Assembly: GCA_963840785.1 (NCBI GenBank)
Contig: CAWJAF010000003.1
Span: 558,001-622,000, forward strand
From: JALYOK01 sp963840785
GTDB taxonomy: Bacteria; Pseudomonadota; Gammaproteobacteria; Burkholderiales; JALYOK01
DNA: 64,000 nt
Direction: 5' to 3'
Shown: positions 44,227-53,000 of the stretch, piece by piece
Position numbering within the stretch: the stretch's first letter is position 1
Layout: each line of letters opens with the position of its first letter
Translations under genes and position numbers: made by a program
The notes under the pieces: generated by a model
Databases searched by the model: none
Told to the model about the DNA's origin: nothing
Seen by the model: only the letters and a program-made list of their open reading frames with translations

Positions 44227-44331
44227 CGACCCTGCCACCAATCAATATCAGCGCGCCTTCCAGGCAATGCATGCCAGGGGAGTCAATATCCAGAGGCTGG
44301 CCTTGGGCTATGCGCCTCTCAGGCCATCGAC

Positions 44332-44613
44332 TCATTTGATTTTGGTTGCTTGGTTACGCAATTTCGCTTTGACCTCGGCGGACAAAGCATCCCAATGCAC
44401 ACCATCTAACGCACCCCGCAACGAGTACAAGTAGTAACACACCGGAATGGTCTTATCGGGATGAGTCTCTTTGATTTGCCGATAGGCAGAGACCGGACCT
44501 ACCTTTTCGAGATCGGCGCGAGATAACACACCGATTTCATTTAACCGCCGTTCGATGGTTGCACCGATATTTTTGAGCTGCGAAAGGCCAGACTTCGCAA
44601 TTCGTTTTCCCAT
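44332..44613 (-). CDS. TfoX C-terminal-domain (DNA-transformation/competence-related) protein
   Basis: 93 aa from ATG 44613, preceded by AAGGAG at good spacing; a start nine codons upstream is less likely. It matches the helix-hairpin-helix TfoX_C domain: SGLSQLKNIGATIERRLNEI, GVLSRADLEKVGPVSAYRQI, CYYLYSLRGALDGVHW. In Sxy/TfoX this domain is fused to another, but stand-alone forms are common. It begins 11 nt after the WYL regulator stop. Confidence 0.85.
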   Translation of the reverse strand: MGKRIAKSGLSQLKNIGATIERRLNEIGVLSRADLEKVGPVSAYRQIKETHPDKTIPVCYYLYSLRGALDGVHWDALSAEVKAKLRNQATKIK

Positions 44614-44623
44614 GTTCGTCTCC

Positions 44624-45307
44624 TTATCTTTCTCTTTCAATATGTGCTAAAAATTCAGCCAAAGTTTTGCCCGCTTCGTCCTCGAAGGCGCGTCCCAGTA
44701 AAACGACATTCCTCATACGGTCAAGGCGAAAATGACGGAAATCGTTACGCAACTCGCACCATGCCGCCAGCGTCCAGGCGGGCGCCCAGAAAAACAATGC
44801 GAGTGGCCGGACGTCGCGGGACGATGCCAGGCCTTCTTCGCGCGTGTAGTCGAAGTGCAGGATATGTTTGCGATTGATCGCGCAATGGACGGTATCGAAT
44901 GGCCCGGAGCCCTCGTGAACGTTGCGAAAATTCGGCGCGAACAATCGCGAGCGTTCGATTTCGTCGCGCAAATCCGGCAGCAGCGCAGCTTCGATTTTAG
45001 TCAACGCCAGTCGCGCCGAATCCGAAAGAGTTTTGCCGCCCCAGGCCCGCACCATGCGCGCGCCGACAACCAATGCTTCGATCTCGTCGCGGGTAAACAT
45101 CAGTGGCGGAATGTCGGCGCCGCGACGCAATAAATACCCGACGCCTGCTTCACCCTCAATCGGAATTCCCGATAAGGTGAGGTCGCGAACATCGCGATAG
45201 ACCGTGCGTTCCGAGACCTCCAATTTGTCTGCGAGTTGCCGTGCGGTAACCAGGCGCCGGCCGCGCAAATACTGAACGATTTGAAACAAGCGATCGGCGC
45301 GGCGCAT
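44624..45307 (-). CDS. YafY-type transcriptional regulator (HTH_11 + WYL)
   Basis: 227 aa. The N-terminal winged helix RRADRLFQIVQYLRGRRLVT, LADKLEVSERTVYRDVRDL is followed by GIPIEGEAGVGYLLRRGADI and a WYL domain (ILHFDYTREEG, RPLALFFWAPAWTLAAWCEL). WYL proteins sense nucleic acid or small ligands. It lies between a VOC gene (upstream) and a TfoX-like gene, all leftward, so the three probably form one operon. Confidence 0.9.
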   Translation of the reverse strand: MRRADRLFQIVQYLRGRRLVTARQLADKLEVSERTVYRDVRDLTLSGIPIEGEAGVGYLLRRGADIPPLMFTRDEIEALVVGARMVRAWGGKTLSDSARLALTKIEAALLPDLRDEIERSRLFAPNFRNVHEGSGPFDTVHCAINRKHILHFDYTREEGLASSRDVRPLALFFWAPAWTLAAWCELRNDFRHFRLDRMRNVVLLGRAFEDEAGKTLAEFLAHIERER

Positions 45308-45327
45308 TTGGTTTTATGACTGGAAAA

Positions 45328-45711
45328 TCAATGCGTGGAGTATAAACCGACGCGGTTACCCTCCGTATCGATGAACTGCGCGAAATAGCCGATCTCGCCG
45401 GAAATTTTGGTCTTCGGGACCATCACCTTGCCACCGGATTCTTCTACCCGTTCCAGCGGCGCGGAAAGATCGTCCGTGCCATTCAAGTACACCACCGAAC
45501 CCAGCGCGCTCGGCGAATATCCTTCACCCTGGATCACGCAACCGGAAATCGCCTCACCCGCGTAGGGAAACACCCCCATGCGAAACGACCCCATTTCCTC
45601 CGGATTCAATTTGACTTTGAAAACCTGCTCGTAAAACGATACGGCGCGATTAAAATCCGTCGCGGGAATTTCGAACCAAACGGCGGTATTTTTGTCGAAA
45701 ATACTAGGCAT
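45328..45711 (-). CDS. VOC (glyoxalase/bleomycin-resistance fold) protein
   Basis: 127 aa from ATG 45711, seven nt after AGGAG; the ATG two codons upstream is too close to that site. It shows AVWFEIPATDFNRAVSFYEQ, VFPYAGEAISGCVIQGEGYS and GYFAQFIDTEGNRVGLYS. Metal ligands of the VOC fold look partly present. First gene of the VOC-WYL-TfoX operon. Confidence 0.88.
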   Translation of the reverse strand: MPSIFDKNTAVWFEIPATDFNRAVSFYEQVFKVKLNPEEMGSFRMGVFPYAGEAISGCVIQGEGYSPSALGSVVYLNGTDDLSAPLERVEESGGKVMVPKTKISGEIGYFAQFIDTEGNRVGLYSTH

Positions 45712-45773
45712 GAACATTCTCCTGATTGATCACTTAAAATTTGTGCTGAGCACGATTGAACGATACGTGAGGG

Positions 45774-45797
45774 CTCCTGACAGCATCCTGTCAGGAG
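45774..45797. promoter_or_regulatory. Perfect palindrome between divergent VOC and folA genes
   Basis: CTCCTGACA-GCATCC-TGTCAGGAG, 9-bp arms with a 6-bp spacer, 62 bp before the VOC start. TGACA-N6-TGTCA is a plausible operator. The WYL/YafY regulator two genes away is the natural candidate, but this is inference. Confidence 0.5.
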
Positions 45798-45894
45798 TGT
45801 TTGCGTCGACAGGATTGCTTGAAAAGCGGAAAATACGGGGTACTAGTCATCGCACTGTGAAATACAACTTAATTTAATTCTAACCCGCATCAAA

Positions 45895-46398
45895 TTGAAC
45901 GAACAAAAACTCTCCCTCATTGTCGCCATGTCCCGGAACGGCGTCATCGGCAAAGGCAACAAACTGCCGTGGCGATTATCGATCGACTTAAAGCGCTTTC
46001 GCGCGCTGACGATGGCGCATCACATCATCATGGGACGCAAAACTTTTGAATCTATCGGCCGCCTATTGCCGGGCCGCAAGAGCGTGATCGTCACGCGCAA
46101 TGCACAATTTCGCTTCGATGGCGCCGTTGTCGTGACCTCGGTGGACGCTGCAATCACCGCCGGTGGAGACGATCCGGAAATCTTTTTCATCGGCGGTGCC
46201 GAGATTTATCGCCAAGTGCTGGATCGCGTCGACCGTATTTATCTAACCGAGGTTGACGCGGACGTCGATGGTGATGCCCATTTCCCAGCATTCGATCGTC
46301 GCGGCTGGCAAGAAACATTGCAAGAAAAATTTCCTGCCAATGAACTAAACGACTACTCGCATCGATTCGTTGTTCTCGATCGATTGCTCAGCAAATAA
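45895..46398 (+). CDS. folA: Dihydrofolate reductase
   Basis: 167 aa. No ATG exists before the conserved N-terminus, so a TTG start at 45895 is assumed. Signature: LIVAMSRNGVIGKGNKLPWR, HHIIMGRKTFESIGRLLPGR, FFIGGAEIYRQVLDRVDRIY, and the substrate-binding Asp position near LSIDLKRFR. Reduces dihydrofolate to tetrahydrofolate with NADPH. It precedes a thiolase by 18 nt, although no shared role is obvious. Confidence 0.92.
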   Translation: MNEQKLSLIVAMSRNGVIGKGNKLPWRLSIDLKRFRALTMAHHIIMGRKTFESIGRLLPGRKSVIVTRNAQFRFDGAVVVTSVDAAITAGGDDPEIFFIGGAEIYRQVLDRVDRIYLTEVDADVDGDAHFPAFDRRGWQETLQEKFPANELNDYSHRFVVLDRLLSK

Positions 46399-46416
46399 AT
46401 TTAAATCGGAGACTAT

Positions 46417-47601
46417 ATGCAAGATTCAATCGTAATCGTCGGCGCGGCACGAACTGCCATGGGCGGCTTTCAAGGGGTGTTCCAAAATGTGACGGCGCCG
46501 GAACTTGGCGCGGCGGCGATTCGCGCGGCGGTCGAGCGTGCCGGACTCACATCGAGCGACATCCAAGAAGTCATTATGGGCAATTGCTTAATGGCCGGCA
46601 TCGGCCAGGCACCTGCCCGCCAAGCCAGTATTGGCGCGGGTCTCCCGCTGTCCACCAACTGCACCACCATCAGCAAAATGTGCGGCTCGGGCATGAAAGC
46701 GGCGATGCTCGCGCACGATCTCATCATCGCGGGCAGCAACGACATCATGGTCGCGGGTGGCATGGAGAGCATGACGAATGCACCGTATTTATTGCCGAAA
46801 GCGCGCGGCGGCATGCGCTTGGGACACCAACAAGTGATCGATCACATGTTCCTCGATGGACTGGAAGACGCCTACGATAAAGGCCGCCTAATGGGCACCT
46901 TTGCCGAAGACTGTGCGGGAAAATACGAATTCACACGCGCGGCCCAAGACGAATTCGCCATCGCGTCACTGAGCCGGGCACTCAAGGCCACGAACGACGG
47001 CAGCTTCGCAAAAGAAATCGCGAGCATCACGGCCAAGGTCGGCAAGCAAGACATGGCCGTCACACAAGACGAGCAACCGCTGACTGCGAAACCGGAAAAA
47101 ATTCCAACACTCAAACCCGCTTTCCGTAAAGACGGCACGGTGACGCCAGCGAATTCGAGTTCGATTTCCGATGGTGCCGCAGCGCTAGTATTGATGCGGC
47201 TCTCCGATGCGGAAAAGCGCGGCCTGAAACCACTCGCACGCATCATCGCCCACACCACCCACGCGCAAGAACCCAACTGGTTCACTACCGCGCCAGTCGC
47301 CGCGATTAAAAAGTTATTCGATAAAACCAACTGGTCAGCGAAGGAAGTTGATTTGTTCGAGATCAACGAAGCCTTCGCCGTCGTGACGATGGCCGCGATG
47401 CGTGACTTAGGTTTGCCGCACGATAAAGTCAATGTTCACGGCGGCGCCTGCGCACTGGGTCACCCAATCGGCGCATCGGGCGCACGAATTATGGTGACCT
47501 TACTCGCAGCGTTGGAAAAATACGATTTAAAAAGAGGAGTCGCTTCGCTGTGTATTGGTGGCGGCGAGGCTACAGCAATCGCATTGGAGCGGATGCGTTA
47601 A
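46417..47601 (+). CDS. Acetyl-CoA C-acyltransferase (thiolase)
   Basis: 394 aa with all three thiolase motifs: the acyl-binding cysteine in TISKMCGSGMKAAMLAHDL (about 90), NVHGGACALGHPIGASGARI (His at about 350), and the second cysteine in SLCIGGGEATAIALERM. GGMESMTNAPYLLPKAR supports the acetoacetyl-CoA/3-ketoacyl-CoA class. It could act in fatty-acid or phenylacetate degradation, or in polyhydroxybutyrate metabolism. Confidence 0.95.
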   Translation: MQDSIVIVGAARTAMGGFQGVFQNVTAPELGAAAIRAAVERAGLTSSDIQEVIMGNCLMAGIGQAPARQASIGAGLPLSTNCTTISKMCGSGMKAAMLAHDLIIAGSNDIMVAGGMESMTNAPYLLPKARGGMRLGHQQVIDHMFLDGLEDAYDKGRLMGTFAEDCAGKYEFTRAAQDEFAIASLSRALKATNDGSFAKEIASITAKVGKQDMAVTQDEQPLTAKPEKIPTLKPAFRKDGTVTPANSSSISDGAAALVLMRLSDAEKRGLKPLARIIAHTTHAQEPNWFTTAPVAAIKKLFDKTNWSAKEVDLFEINEAFAVVTMAAMRDLGLPHDKVNVHGGACALGHPIGASGARIMVTLLAALEKYDLKRGVASLCIGGGEATAIALERMR

Positions 47602-47607
47602 TTATTT

Positions 47608-47635
47608 GTCATTCCCGCGGAGGCAGGAATCCATG
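47608..47635 (+). repeat. REP-like element GTCATTCCCGCGGAGGCAGGAAT
   Basis: Relative of the palindrome at 29662, less symmetric. It lies just after the thiolase stop. Confidence 0.6.
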
Positions 47636-47679
47636 TTGACTTGCAAATGCCAAATGGATTCGTCGCCGCGGGCATGACA

Positions 47680-47970
47680 CTATTTAAAATGACGCGCCGG
47701 CAGCGACGGACAAGGTGAGATCGCGAATTTAAGATTCCAGTACGACCAGGATCGTGGATCGAAAATTCCGGGCGGAGCCTGTTCGAGTGCTTCGCGAAAC
47801 TCGTTCGGGCTGACGATTTTTTGCACCGCGCGCAAATCTTCAACGGTGCCGTAAGTCATCACGTGTGCAAGGAAATGCACGGGATCGGCCAACGACTCCG
47901 ATGGTTCCCGGAACCATTCCACGCGCCGCGCCACGGCAACCATCTCAGGCGTTAACGGCAATGGCTTCAT
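47680..47970 (-). CDS. Small partner protein of the AbiEii-like gene
   Basis: 96 aa, not recognised. Noticeable stretches are LTPEMVAVARRVEWFREPSE and FLAHVMTYGTVEDLRAVQKI. The C-terminal portion (SWSYWNLKFAI) resembles the ends of small proteins paired with nucleotidyltransferases. Its ATG overlaps the stop of the AbiEii-like gene by 4 nt. Unlike AbiEi it has no winged-helix domain visible, so it is a different type of partner. Confidence 0.68.
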   Translation of the reverse strand: MKPLPLTPEMVAVARRVEWFREPSESLADPVHFLAHVMTYGTVEDLRAVQKIVSPNEFREALEQAPPGIFDPRSWSYWNLKFAISPCPSLPARHFK

Positions 47971-48611
47971 TGATTAGATCCGTGATCTGGACGCTTTGCG
48001 TAGGACGTCAAACTTGGCAACGTGGTGATATCGATACTCGATACCGCTGCAGAGAGCCGCGCCCGCACCTCGGCAGGTAACGTCGGCACGTCCTCGAAAT
48101 AGCTAAGTGCCTTGAGCGAAATAAGCGGATTAAAACTGCGACCGTAAACGACGGTTCCCGCAGCGAGCGCGGCCGGCAGTTCGATACCATGGCGTATCAA
48201 CGCATCCATATCGAGATAGTCTTTAACTTCGGCGCGCTTTTGCAGCACGGCGACCTTGGTACCCGCAATGTCTATCAGCGCGGCCACCTGCAACGACATT
48301 CCCTTGACGTAGTCAGGCGGTTCCACTTGCCCAAAGCCAAGTCCACCGAAAAACGATAGCAACACAGGACCATCACGTTCAACACGGCAAGTCAACGTGT
48401 TCGGCGCAACTTGTATCTTCTCAGCATCTTTAAGATACGGTAGATTACGCGCCAAATCATCGGGATCAAATGACGTGTTCGAGAAAAAATCGAAATCGAC
48501 TGAAACACGATGGCCCAAGCGCAACGCGAGTGCAGTGCCACCATAAAGCGTGAAGGCGTCTGGCGTTGCCGTAAGTTCCGGCCATAGCGTTCGCTGCGGT
48601 GGCGGTAGCAT
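47967..48611 (-). CDS. AbiEii/AbiGii-type nucleotidyltransferase
   Basis: 214 aa from ATG 48611; the frame is open to 48698 but that would overlap the neighbour. The catalytic region is FTLYGGTALALRLGHRVSVD, FDFFSNTSF (G-G-T-A-L...D-x-D), and KAEVKDYLDMDALI lies further on. These proteins are the toxin or effector of AbiE abortive-infection systems, or of related toxin-antitoxin pairs. Here the gene is coupled to a 96-aa protein rather than AbiEi. Confidence 0.82.
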   Translation of the reverse strand: MLPPPQRTLWPELTATPDAFTLYGGTALALRLGHRVSVDFDFFSNTSFDPDDLARNLPYLKDAEKIQVAPNTLTCRVERDGPVLLSFFGGLGFGQVEPPDYVKGMSLQVAALIDIAGTKVAVLQKRAEVKDYLDMDALIRHGIELPAALAAGTVVYGRSFNPLISLKALSYFEDVPTLPAEVRARLSAAVSSIDITTLPSLTSYAKRPDHGSNQ

Positions 48612-48669
48612 CGTTAAGTTGGGGATAAAAATCGGCACGCGCAATACTTTTTTTTTCAGAACGTCGGCT

Positions 48670-49125
48670 TTAGTGATGCATCGACCCCAACGTTCCAATC
48701 ACGATCGTGATTAGACCGATTATCAAATTCATCCCGACAAACATCCGCACTTGAATCAGCGCCTTGCCCGCGGCCGGCCATTCGCGCCCAGCGACATAAC
48801 GTTTTAGCCGAGAGTAACCAGCGAAATAAACATGTGCAAAAATCAGCATCATGACGACGCCCAACGCAAACATCGCATGAATCGGCCACGCCACTTTAGC
48901 GAAGCCGCCGAGCATCATGATCATACCCAGCCCGCTCGCCAAAATTAACCCTATCGCCACCCATACCCACGACAAAAATCGGCGTAGCACACCATTCCAC
49001 AATAACAAACGCTCAGGTGTTTCCAATAATTCGACGGACGCGGGACGCAGTGCCATGTAGGCGAAAAACATGCCGCCGACCCAAACCGTGACACCCAATA
49101 TATGTGCCATCAAAAATAATTTCAT
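48670..49125 (-). CDS. CopD-like four-helix integral membrane protein
   Basis: 151 aa from ATG 49125, six nt after GGAGAT and overlapping the rnhB stop by 4 nt. Four membrane helices: LFLMAHILGVTVWVGGMFFA, SWVWVAIGLILASGLGMIMM, AMFALGVVMMLIFAHVYFA and MFVGMNLIIGLITIVIGTLG. Conserved His in helices 1 and 3 are consistent with the CopD/haem-binding membrane family. Function not defined. Confidence 0.8.
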   Translation of the reverse strand: MKLFLMAHILGVTVWVGGMFFAYMALRPASVELLETPERLLLWNGVLRRFLSWVWVAIGLILASGLGMIMMLGGFAKVAWPIHAMFALGVVMMLIFAHVYFAGYSRLKRYVAGREWPAAGKALIQVRMFVGMNLIIGLITIVIGTLGSMHH

Positions 49126-49805
49126 TGTTCGATCTCCAAGATTTGGCGTTGAACGGATTCTACCAGTGGCCCTAGGCCAGCCACCAGCGCCTTGACCGGC
49201 GCGAATGAGCGACGATGTTCGATGCATGGCCCATGGCGATGTAACGCCAGCAAATGTTGTGAAGTCGGATAACCTTTGTGCCCGGCGAATCCATACTCCG
49301 GAAATTTTTCGTGCAATGCGATTAACTCGGCATCGCGTGCCGTCTTGGCCAATATCGACGCGGCGGAAATAGCCGCGACTTTGCTATCGCCTTTGACAAT
49401 GGCCGCCACGGGCATATCAAGGACCGGGCAATGTGTACCGTCGGCGACGACGAGTTGCGGCGCGATGCTCAGCGCAAGCACCGCACGGCGCATCGCCAAC
49501 AACGATGCGCGCAAAATATTGTGCTGATCAATTTCTTGCGCACTCGCAAATGCGATCGCCCATGCCTTTGCACGAGCTTTAATTTCTGGCGCTAAGCGAT
49601 TTCGTTCGGCTTCACTCAACTGCTTTGAATCGGCCAAACCACCAATCGGATAATCACCATCCAAAATCACTGCGGCAGCGTAGACTGGCCCTGCAAGCGG
49701 GCCACGGCCCGCTTCGTCAACACCGCACAGTAGCGAAACGCTGTGCCATTCTGCCGGCACATCGACGAAATATTTCGCACGCTTGGTCACACCCTGCTCC
49801 ATCAT
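49122..49805 (-). CDS. rnhB: Ribonuclease HII
   Basis: 227 aa. Active-site acid motif LLCGVDEAGRGPLAGPVYAA (Asp-Glu), LADSKQLSEAERNRLAPEI, VVADGTHCP and KVAAISAASILAKTARDAEL, then YGFAGHKGYPTSQHLLALHR. It removes ribonucleotides from RNA:DNA hybrids. Its ATG overlaps the mutL stop, and its own stop overlaps the CopD-like gene start. A short N-terminal extension (MMEQGVTKRAKYF) precedes the core. Confidence 0.96.
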   Translation of the reverse strand: MMEQGVTKRAKYFVDVPAEWHSVSLLCGVDEAGRGPLAGPVYAAAVILDGDYPIGGLADSKQLSEAERNRLAPEIKARAKAWAIAFASAQEIDQHNILRASLLAMRRAVLALSIAPQLVVADGTHCPVLDMPVAAIVKGDSKVAAISAASILAKTARDAELIALHEKFPEYGFAGHKGYPTSQHLLALHRHGPCIEHRRSFAPVKALVAGLGPLVESVQRQILEIEQ

Positions 49806-51565
49806 CGGCCACGCATGAACATGCGATCGAGTTCCTCGATCGTGATTTGAAACCAGGTCGGTCGGCCGTGATTACATTGATCCGAACGATCAATGCGTTC
49901 CATCTCGCGCAGCAGTGCGTTCATTTCCGGCACCGTAAGTTGCCGATTGGCGCGTACCGCGCCATGGCACGCCATAGTCGAGAGTAATTCGTTGCGCCGC
50001 TCCGTCAGCGCGCGCGATGCGCCGAATTCGCGCAGCTCGGCGAGCACACTTTTCGTCAATTCCGCTGCATCGGCATCTTTCAATAACGCGGGAACCGAGC
50101 GCACCGCCAATGCCGTCGGGGACAACACGCCGACATCTAATCCAAACTCCTGCAGCTTCTCGCTTTCTTCGCTTGCCGTGGCAACATCCAACGAATCGGC
50201 ACTGAATGTGACCGGAATCAATAACGGTTGGGAGGCAAGCTCCGCGCGGTTCGCAGCCGCTTTCAATTTCTCGTACATGACGCGCTCGTGAGCGGCGTGC
50301 ATGTCAACGACGACCAAGCCATTTTTGTTTTGCGCAAGAATATAAATGCCGCTTAACTGCGCCAGCGCGAAACCTAACTCGGGCGTTGGCTCTGACGCAA
50401 ATGAATCAGTTGGCGGTTGCGCCGTCGCGGTTTCGCGCAAGCCAGCGAACATGGTTTCGTAAAACGCAACCGGCTGCTGAACTTGCAATTCGCCTTGATG
50501 GCGAAACGGCATATAAGTTTGCGGCCAAGCGTTGCGATTTATTTCGGGTTCATGATTCACGGCGGGAACCGAGTTGCCACGCGGCTGTGCCAAAGAACGT
50601 TCGAGCGCGTGAAACACAAAACGATGAATCGACTGACCGTCGCGAAACCGCACTTCCGTTTTCGCCGGATGAACATTGACATCCACCAGCATCGGATCCA
50701 GCGACAAAAACAACACATAAGCTGGATGGCGATCGTGATGCAACACGTCGTGATAAGCCTGGCGCACGGCGTGGCTTAACAATTTATCGCGCACAAAGCG
50801 GCCGTTCACGAACAGATATTGCGCGTCGCGGCCGCTGCGATTAAACGTCGGTAGCGCGGCGAGGCCGGTCAACGATGTCCCGCCGGATTCGATACGAATC
50901 GCGACCGACTGCGCGTAAAATTCTTTGCCGAGCAGCGCGCGAACGCGAGTGTCAGGATCGTCTGTTACTGCGGGTAAATGGTTAATTTGCCGGCCGTTGT
51001 GACTCAACGAAAATCCGACGTCGGGCCGGCTCAACGCGAGGCGACGAAACACTTCCTCGCAATGGCCGAATTCCGTTAATTCGGTTTTCAAAAATTTTCG
51101 CCGCGCCGGCGTGTTGAAATACAAGTCTTCGACGCTCACCGTTGTGCCGCTCGTGCGTGCAGCGGGAGCAGCTTGAGAATTTGCAACTGCGTCGACGCGC
51201 CAGCCATGTTCCGCCAAACGCGCGCGGCTGGTCAGTGACACTTTCGCAATCGAAGCAATGCTCGCCAGCGCCTCGCCACGAAAGCCTAAGCTCGCGACGC
51301 GTTCCAAATCTTCAAGCGAGGTAATTTTGCTGGTGGCGTGACGCGATAGCGCGAGCGCTAAATCGCCGCGCTCAATTCCGGCGCCATCATCGCCGACACT
51401 GATACGCTTTATACCACCCTGCGCAAGATCGACGTCGATCGTGGTCGCATCGGCATCTAGCGCATTCTCGATTAGTTCTTTCAACGCGGAAGCGGGCCGC
51501 TCCACCACCTCGCCTGCGGCGATTTGGCTGATCAGAATGTCGGGAAGAAGTTGAATACGCGCCAT
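49802..51565 (-). CDS. mutL: DNA mismatch repair protein MutL
   Basis: 587 aa, typical length for MutL. GHKL ATPase motifs: LIENALDADATTIDVDLAQG, DDGAGIERGDLALALSRHAT and LGFRGEALASIASIAKVSLT. The C-terminal dimerisation domain ends ATACHGAVRANRQ-like (MACHGAVRANRQLTVPEMNA) and CNHGRPTWFQITIEELDRMF. It connects MutS with the nicking and helicase steps. It is the upstream gene of a coupled string with rnhB and the CopD-like gene. Confidence 0.97.
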   Translation of the reverse strand: MARIQLLPDILISQIAAGEVVERPASALKELIENALDADATTIDVDLAQGGIKRISVGDDGAGIERGDLALALSRHATSKITSLEDLERVASLGFRGEALASIASIAKVSLTSRARLAEHGWRVDAVANSQAAPAARTSGTTVSVEDLYFNTPARRKFLKTELTEFGHCEEVFRRLALSRPDVGFSLSHNGRQINHLPAVTDDPDTRVRALLGKEFYAQSVAIRIESGGTSLTGLAALPTFNRSGRDAQYLFVNGRFVRDKLLSHAVRQAYHDVLHHDRHPAYVLFLSLDPMLVDVNVHPAKTEVRFRDGQSIHRFVFHALERSLAQPRGNSVPAVNHEPEINRNAWPQTYMPFRHQGELQVQQPVAFYETMFAGLRETATAQPPTDSFASEPTPELGFALAQLSGIYILAQNKNGLVVVDMHAAHERVMYEKLKAAANRAELASQPLLIPVTFSADSLDVATASEESEKLQEFGLDVGVLSPTALAVRSVPALLKDADAAELTKSVLAELREFGASRALTERRNELLSTMACHGAVRANRQLTVPEMNALLREMERIDRSDQCNHGRPTWFQITIEELDRMFMRGR

Positions 51566-51645
51566 CGGTGCCTCATTATAACGGCGCGATCGCAGCCACG
51601 AATCACAATTATTTATTATGGGCTGCCCTGCAAGCCAATAAGCAC

Positions 51646-51697
51646 GCGGCTCTCAGGCCATGCCTTGCCAGGAGGCAATAGCGCTGCGGCACCTGGC
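51646..51697 (+). repeat. Two adjacent dispersed-repeat halves between mutL and amiC
   Basis: GCGGCTCTCAGGCCATGCC (51646) is followed by GCCAGGAGGCAATAGCGCTG (51666). Both halves of the hairpin family appear in switched order, the opposite of 17185, in the 145-bp gap. Confidence 0.5.
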
Positions 51698-51710
51698 CCT
51701 ATTAAAAAAT

Positions 51711-53000
51711 CTACTCGGCGGCGGCGATTTTTGATTTCGCCAACGCGGGATTCTTCGCCAGGTAACGTTTGATGCCAGCGACGATAGAATCGGCCAATGT
51801 CGATTGGTAGGCGGGATCGTTGAGACGGCGCTCTTCTTCGGGATTGCTGATGAAAGCGGTCTCAACCAAAATCGAGGGAATGTCCGGCGCTTTTAGCACG
51901 GCGAAGCCCGCTTGCTCGACCTCACCGCGATGCAATCGATTGATGCCGCCGATTTCGTCTAACACCGCACGGCCAAGGCGCAGGCTGTCGTTAATCGTTG
52001 CGGTTTGTGAAAGGTCGAGCAACGTGCGCGCGAGGTAAGGATCTTTCTGTTTCAAATTCACGCCACCGATCAGATCTGCGGAATTTTCTTGTTTCGCCAA
52101 CCAGCGCGCTTGGGTCGACGTCGCGCCGCGTTCGGACAACGCAAACACCGAAGACCCACGCGCGTTCGGGCGGATGAACGCATCGGCGTGAATCGACACA
52201 AACAAATCTGCTTGCACCCGGCGCGCTTTATTGACGCGCTGGCCGAGCGCGATGTAGTAATCGCCCTCGCGCGTCAACACCGCGCGCATATTCGGCTCGC
52301 GATCGATTTTGTCCTTTAGCAATTGAGCGATCGCGAGCGTAACGTCTTTTTCTTGGCTGCCGTTCGCGCCGCGTGCGCCGGGATCCTCACCGCCATGACC
52401 GGCGTCGATAACGATCGTCACGAGCCGATCAATCAAGGGCCTCGATTTACTCGGCGGCGGTTTTTTATCGGCGTCAACTTTGTCGCCACTATTACTTTTT
52501 ATAATCGGAACCTCGGGCGGCACCCAATCTTTCGCCTGCGTATCGACTTCGCTCGGTATGCCATCCTTGCCGAGCACCAGCAGCAACGGATCGGGCGCCG
52601 CAATGGGATTGATGTCGATCACCAAACGATAATTGTATTCGCCAACCGGCGGCAACAAAAACACATTGGGCTTCACCTCGCCCTTTAGATCAAGCACCAG
52701 TCGCACGGTATTCGCCTTGAAGCGCGCGACGCGCATCAGCTTGATATAGGGATCGTCCATCACGACTTTTCCGGACAAACTTTCGAGCGTGTTGTCGAGA
52801 TCGGCCTCAATGTCGACCACCAGCCGGTCTGGATTCTTAAGCGTGAAGGAATTAAATTTAAGCGCTTCGTTGGATTCGAGTGTCACACGTGTGTAATCCG
52901 GGGCAGGCCAAATTCGCGTCGAAGTCACTTTCGTAGCAGCGAAAGCAGCGCCGACGCTGACAAAAAATGTCAGTAAGAATACTTGCAAAAAAAACATCAT
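51711..53000 (-). CDS. amiC: N-acetylmuramoyl-L-alanine amidase AmiC/AmiB type
   Basis: 429 aa from ATG 53000, which overlaps the tsaE stop. Signal peptide MFFLQVFLLTFFVSVGAAFA, then an AMIN domain (about 25-130: STRIWPAPDYTRVTLES ... LVVDIEADLDN) and an Amidase_3 domain from about 200 with zinc ligands in VIDAGHGGEDPGARG and FVSIHADAF, ending in VETAFISNPEEERRL. It splits septal peptidoglycan in the periplasm during cell separation. Confidence 0.95.
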   Translation of the reverse strand: MMFFLQVFLLTFFVSVGAAFAATKVTSTRIWPAPDYTRVTLESNEALKFNSFTLKNPDRLVVDIEADLDNTLESLSGKVVMDDPYIKLMRVARFKANTVRLVLDLKGEVKPNVFLLPPVGEYNYRLVIDINPIAAPDPLLLVLGKDGIPSEVDTQAKDWVPPEVPIIKSNSGDKVDADKKPPPSKSRPLIDRLVTIVIDAGHGGEDPGARGANGSQEKDVTLAIAQLLKDKIDREPNMRAVLTREGDYYIALGQRVNKARRVQADLFVSIHADAFIRPNARGSSVFALSERGATSTQARWLAKQENSADLIGGVNLKQKDPYLARTLLDLSQTATINDSLRLGRAVLDEIGGINRLHRGEVEQAGFAVLKAPDIPSILVETAFISNPEEERRLNDPAYQSTLADSIVAGIKRYLAKNPALAKSKIAAAE

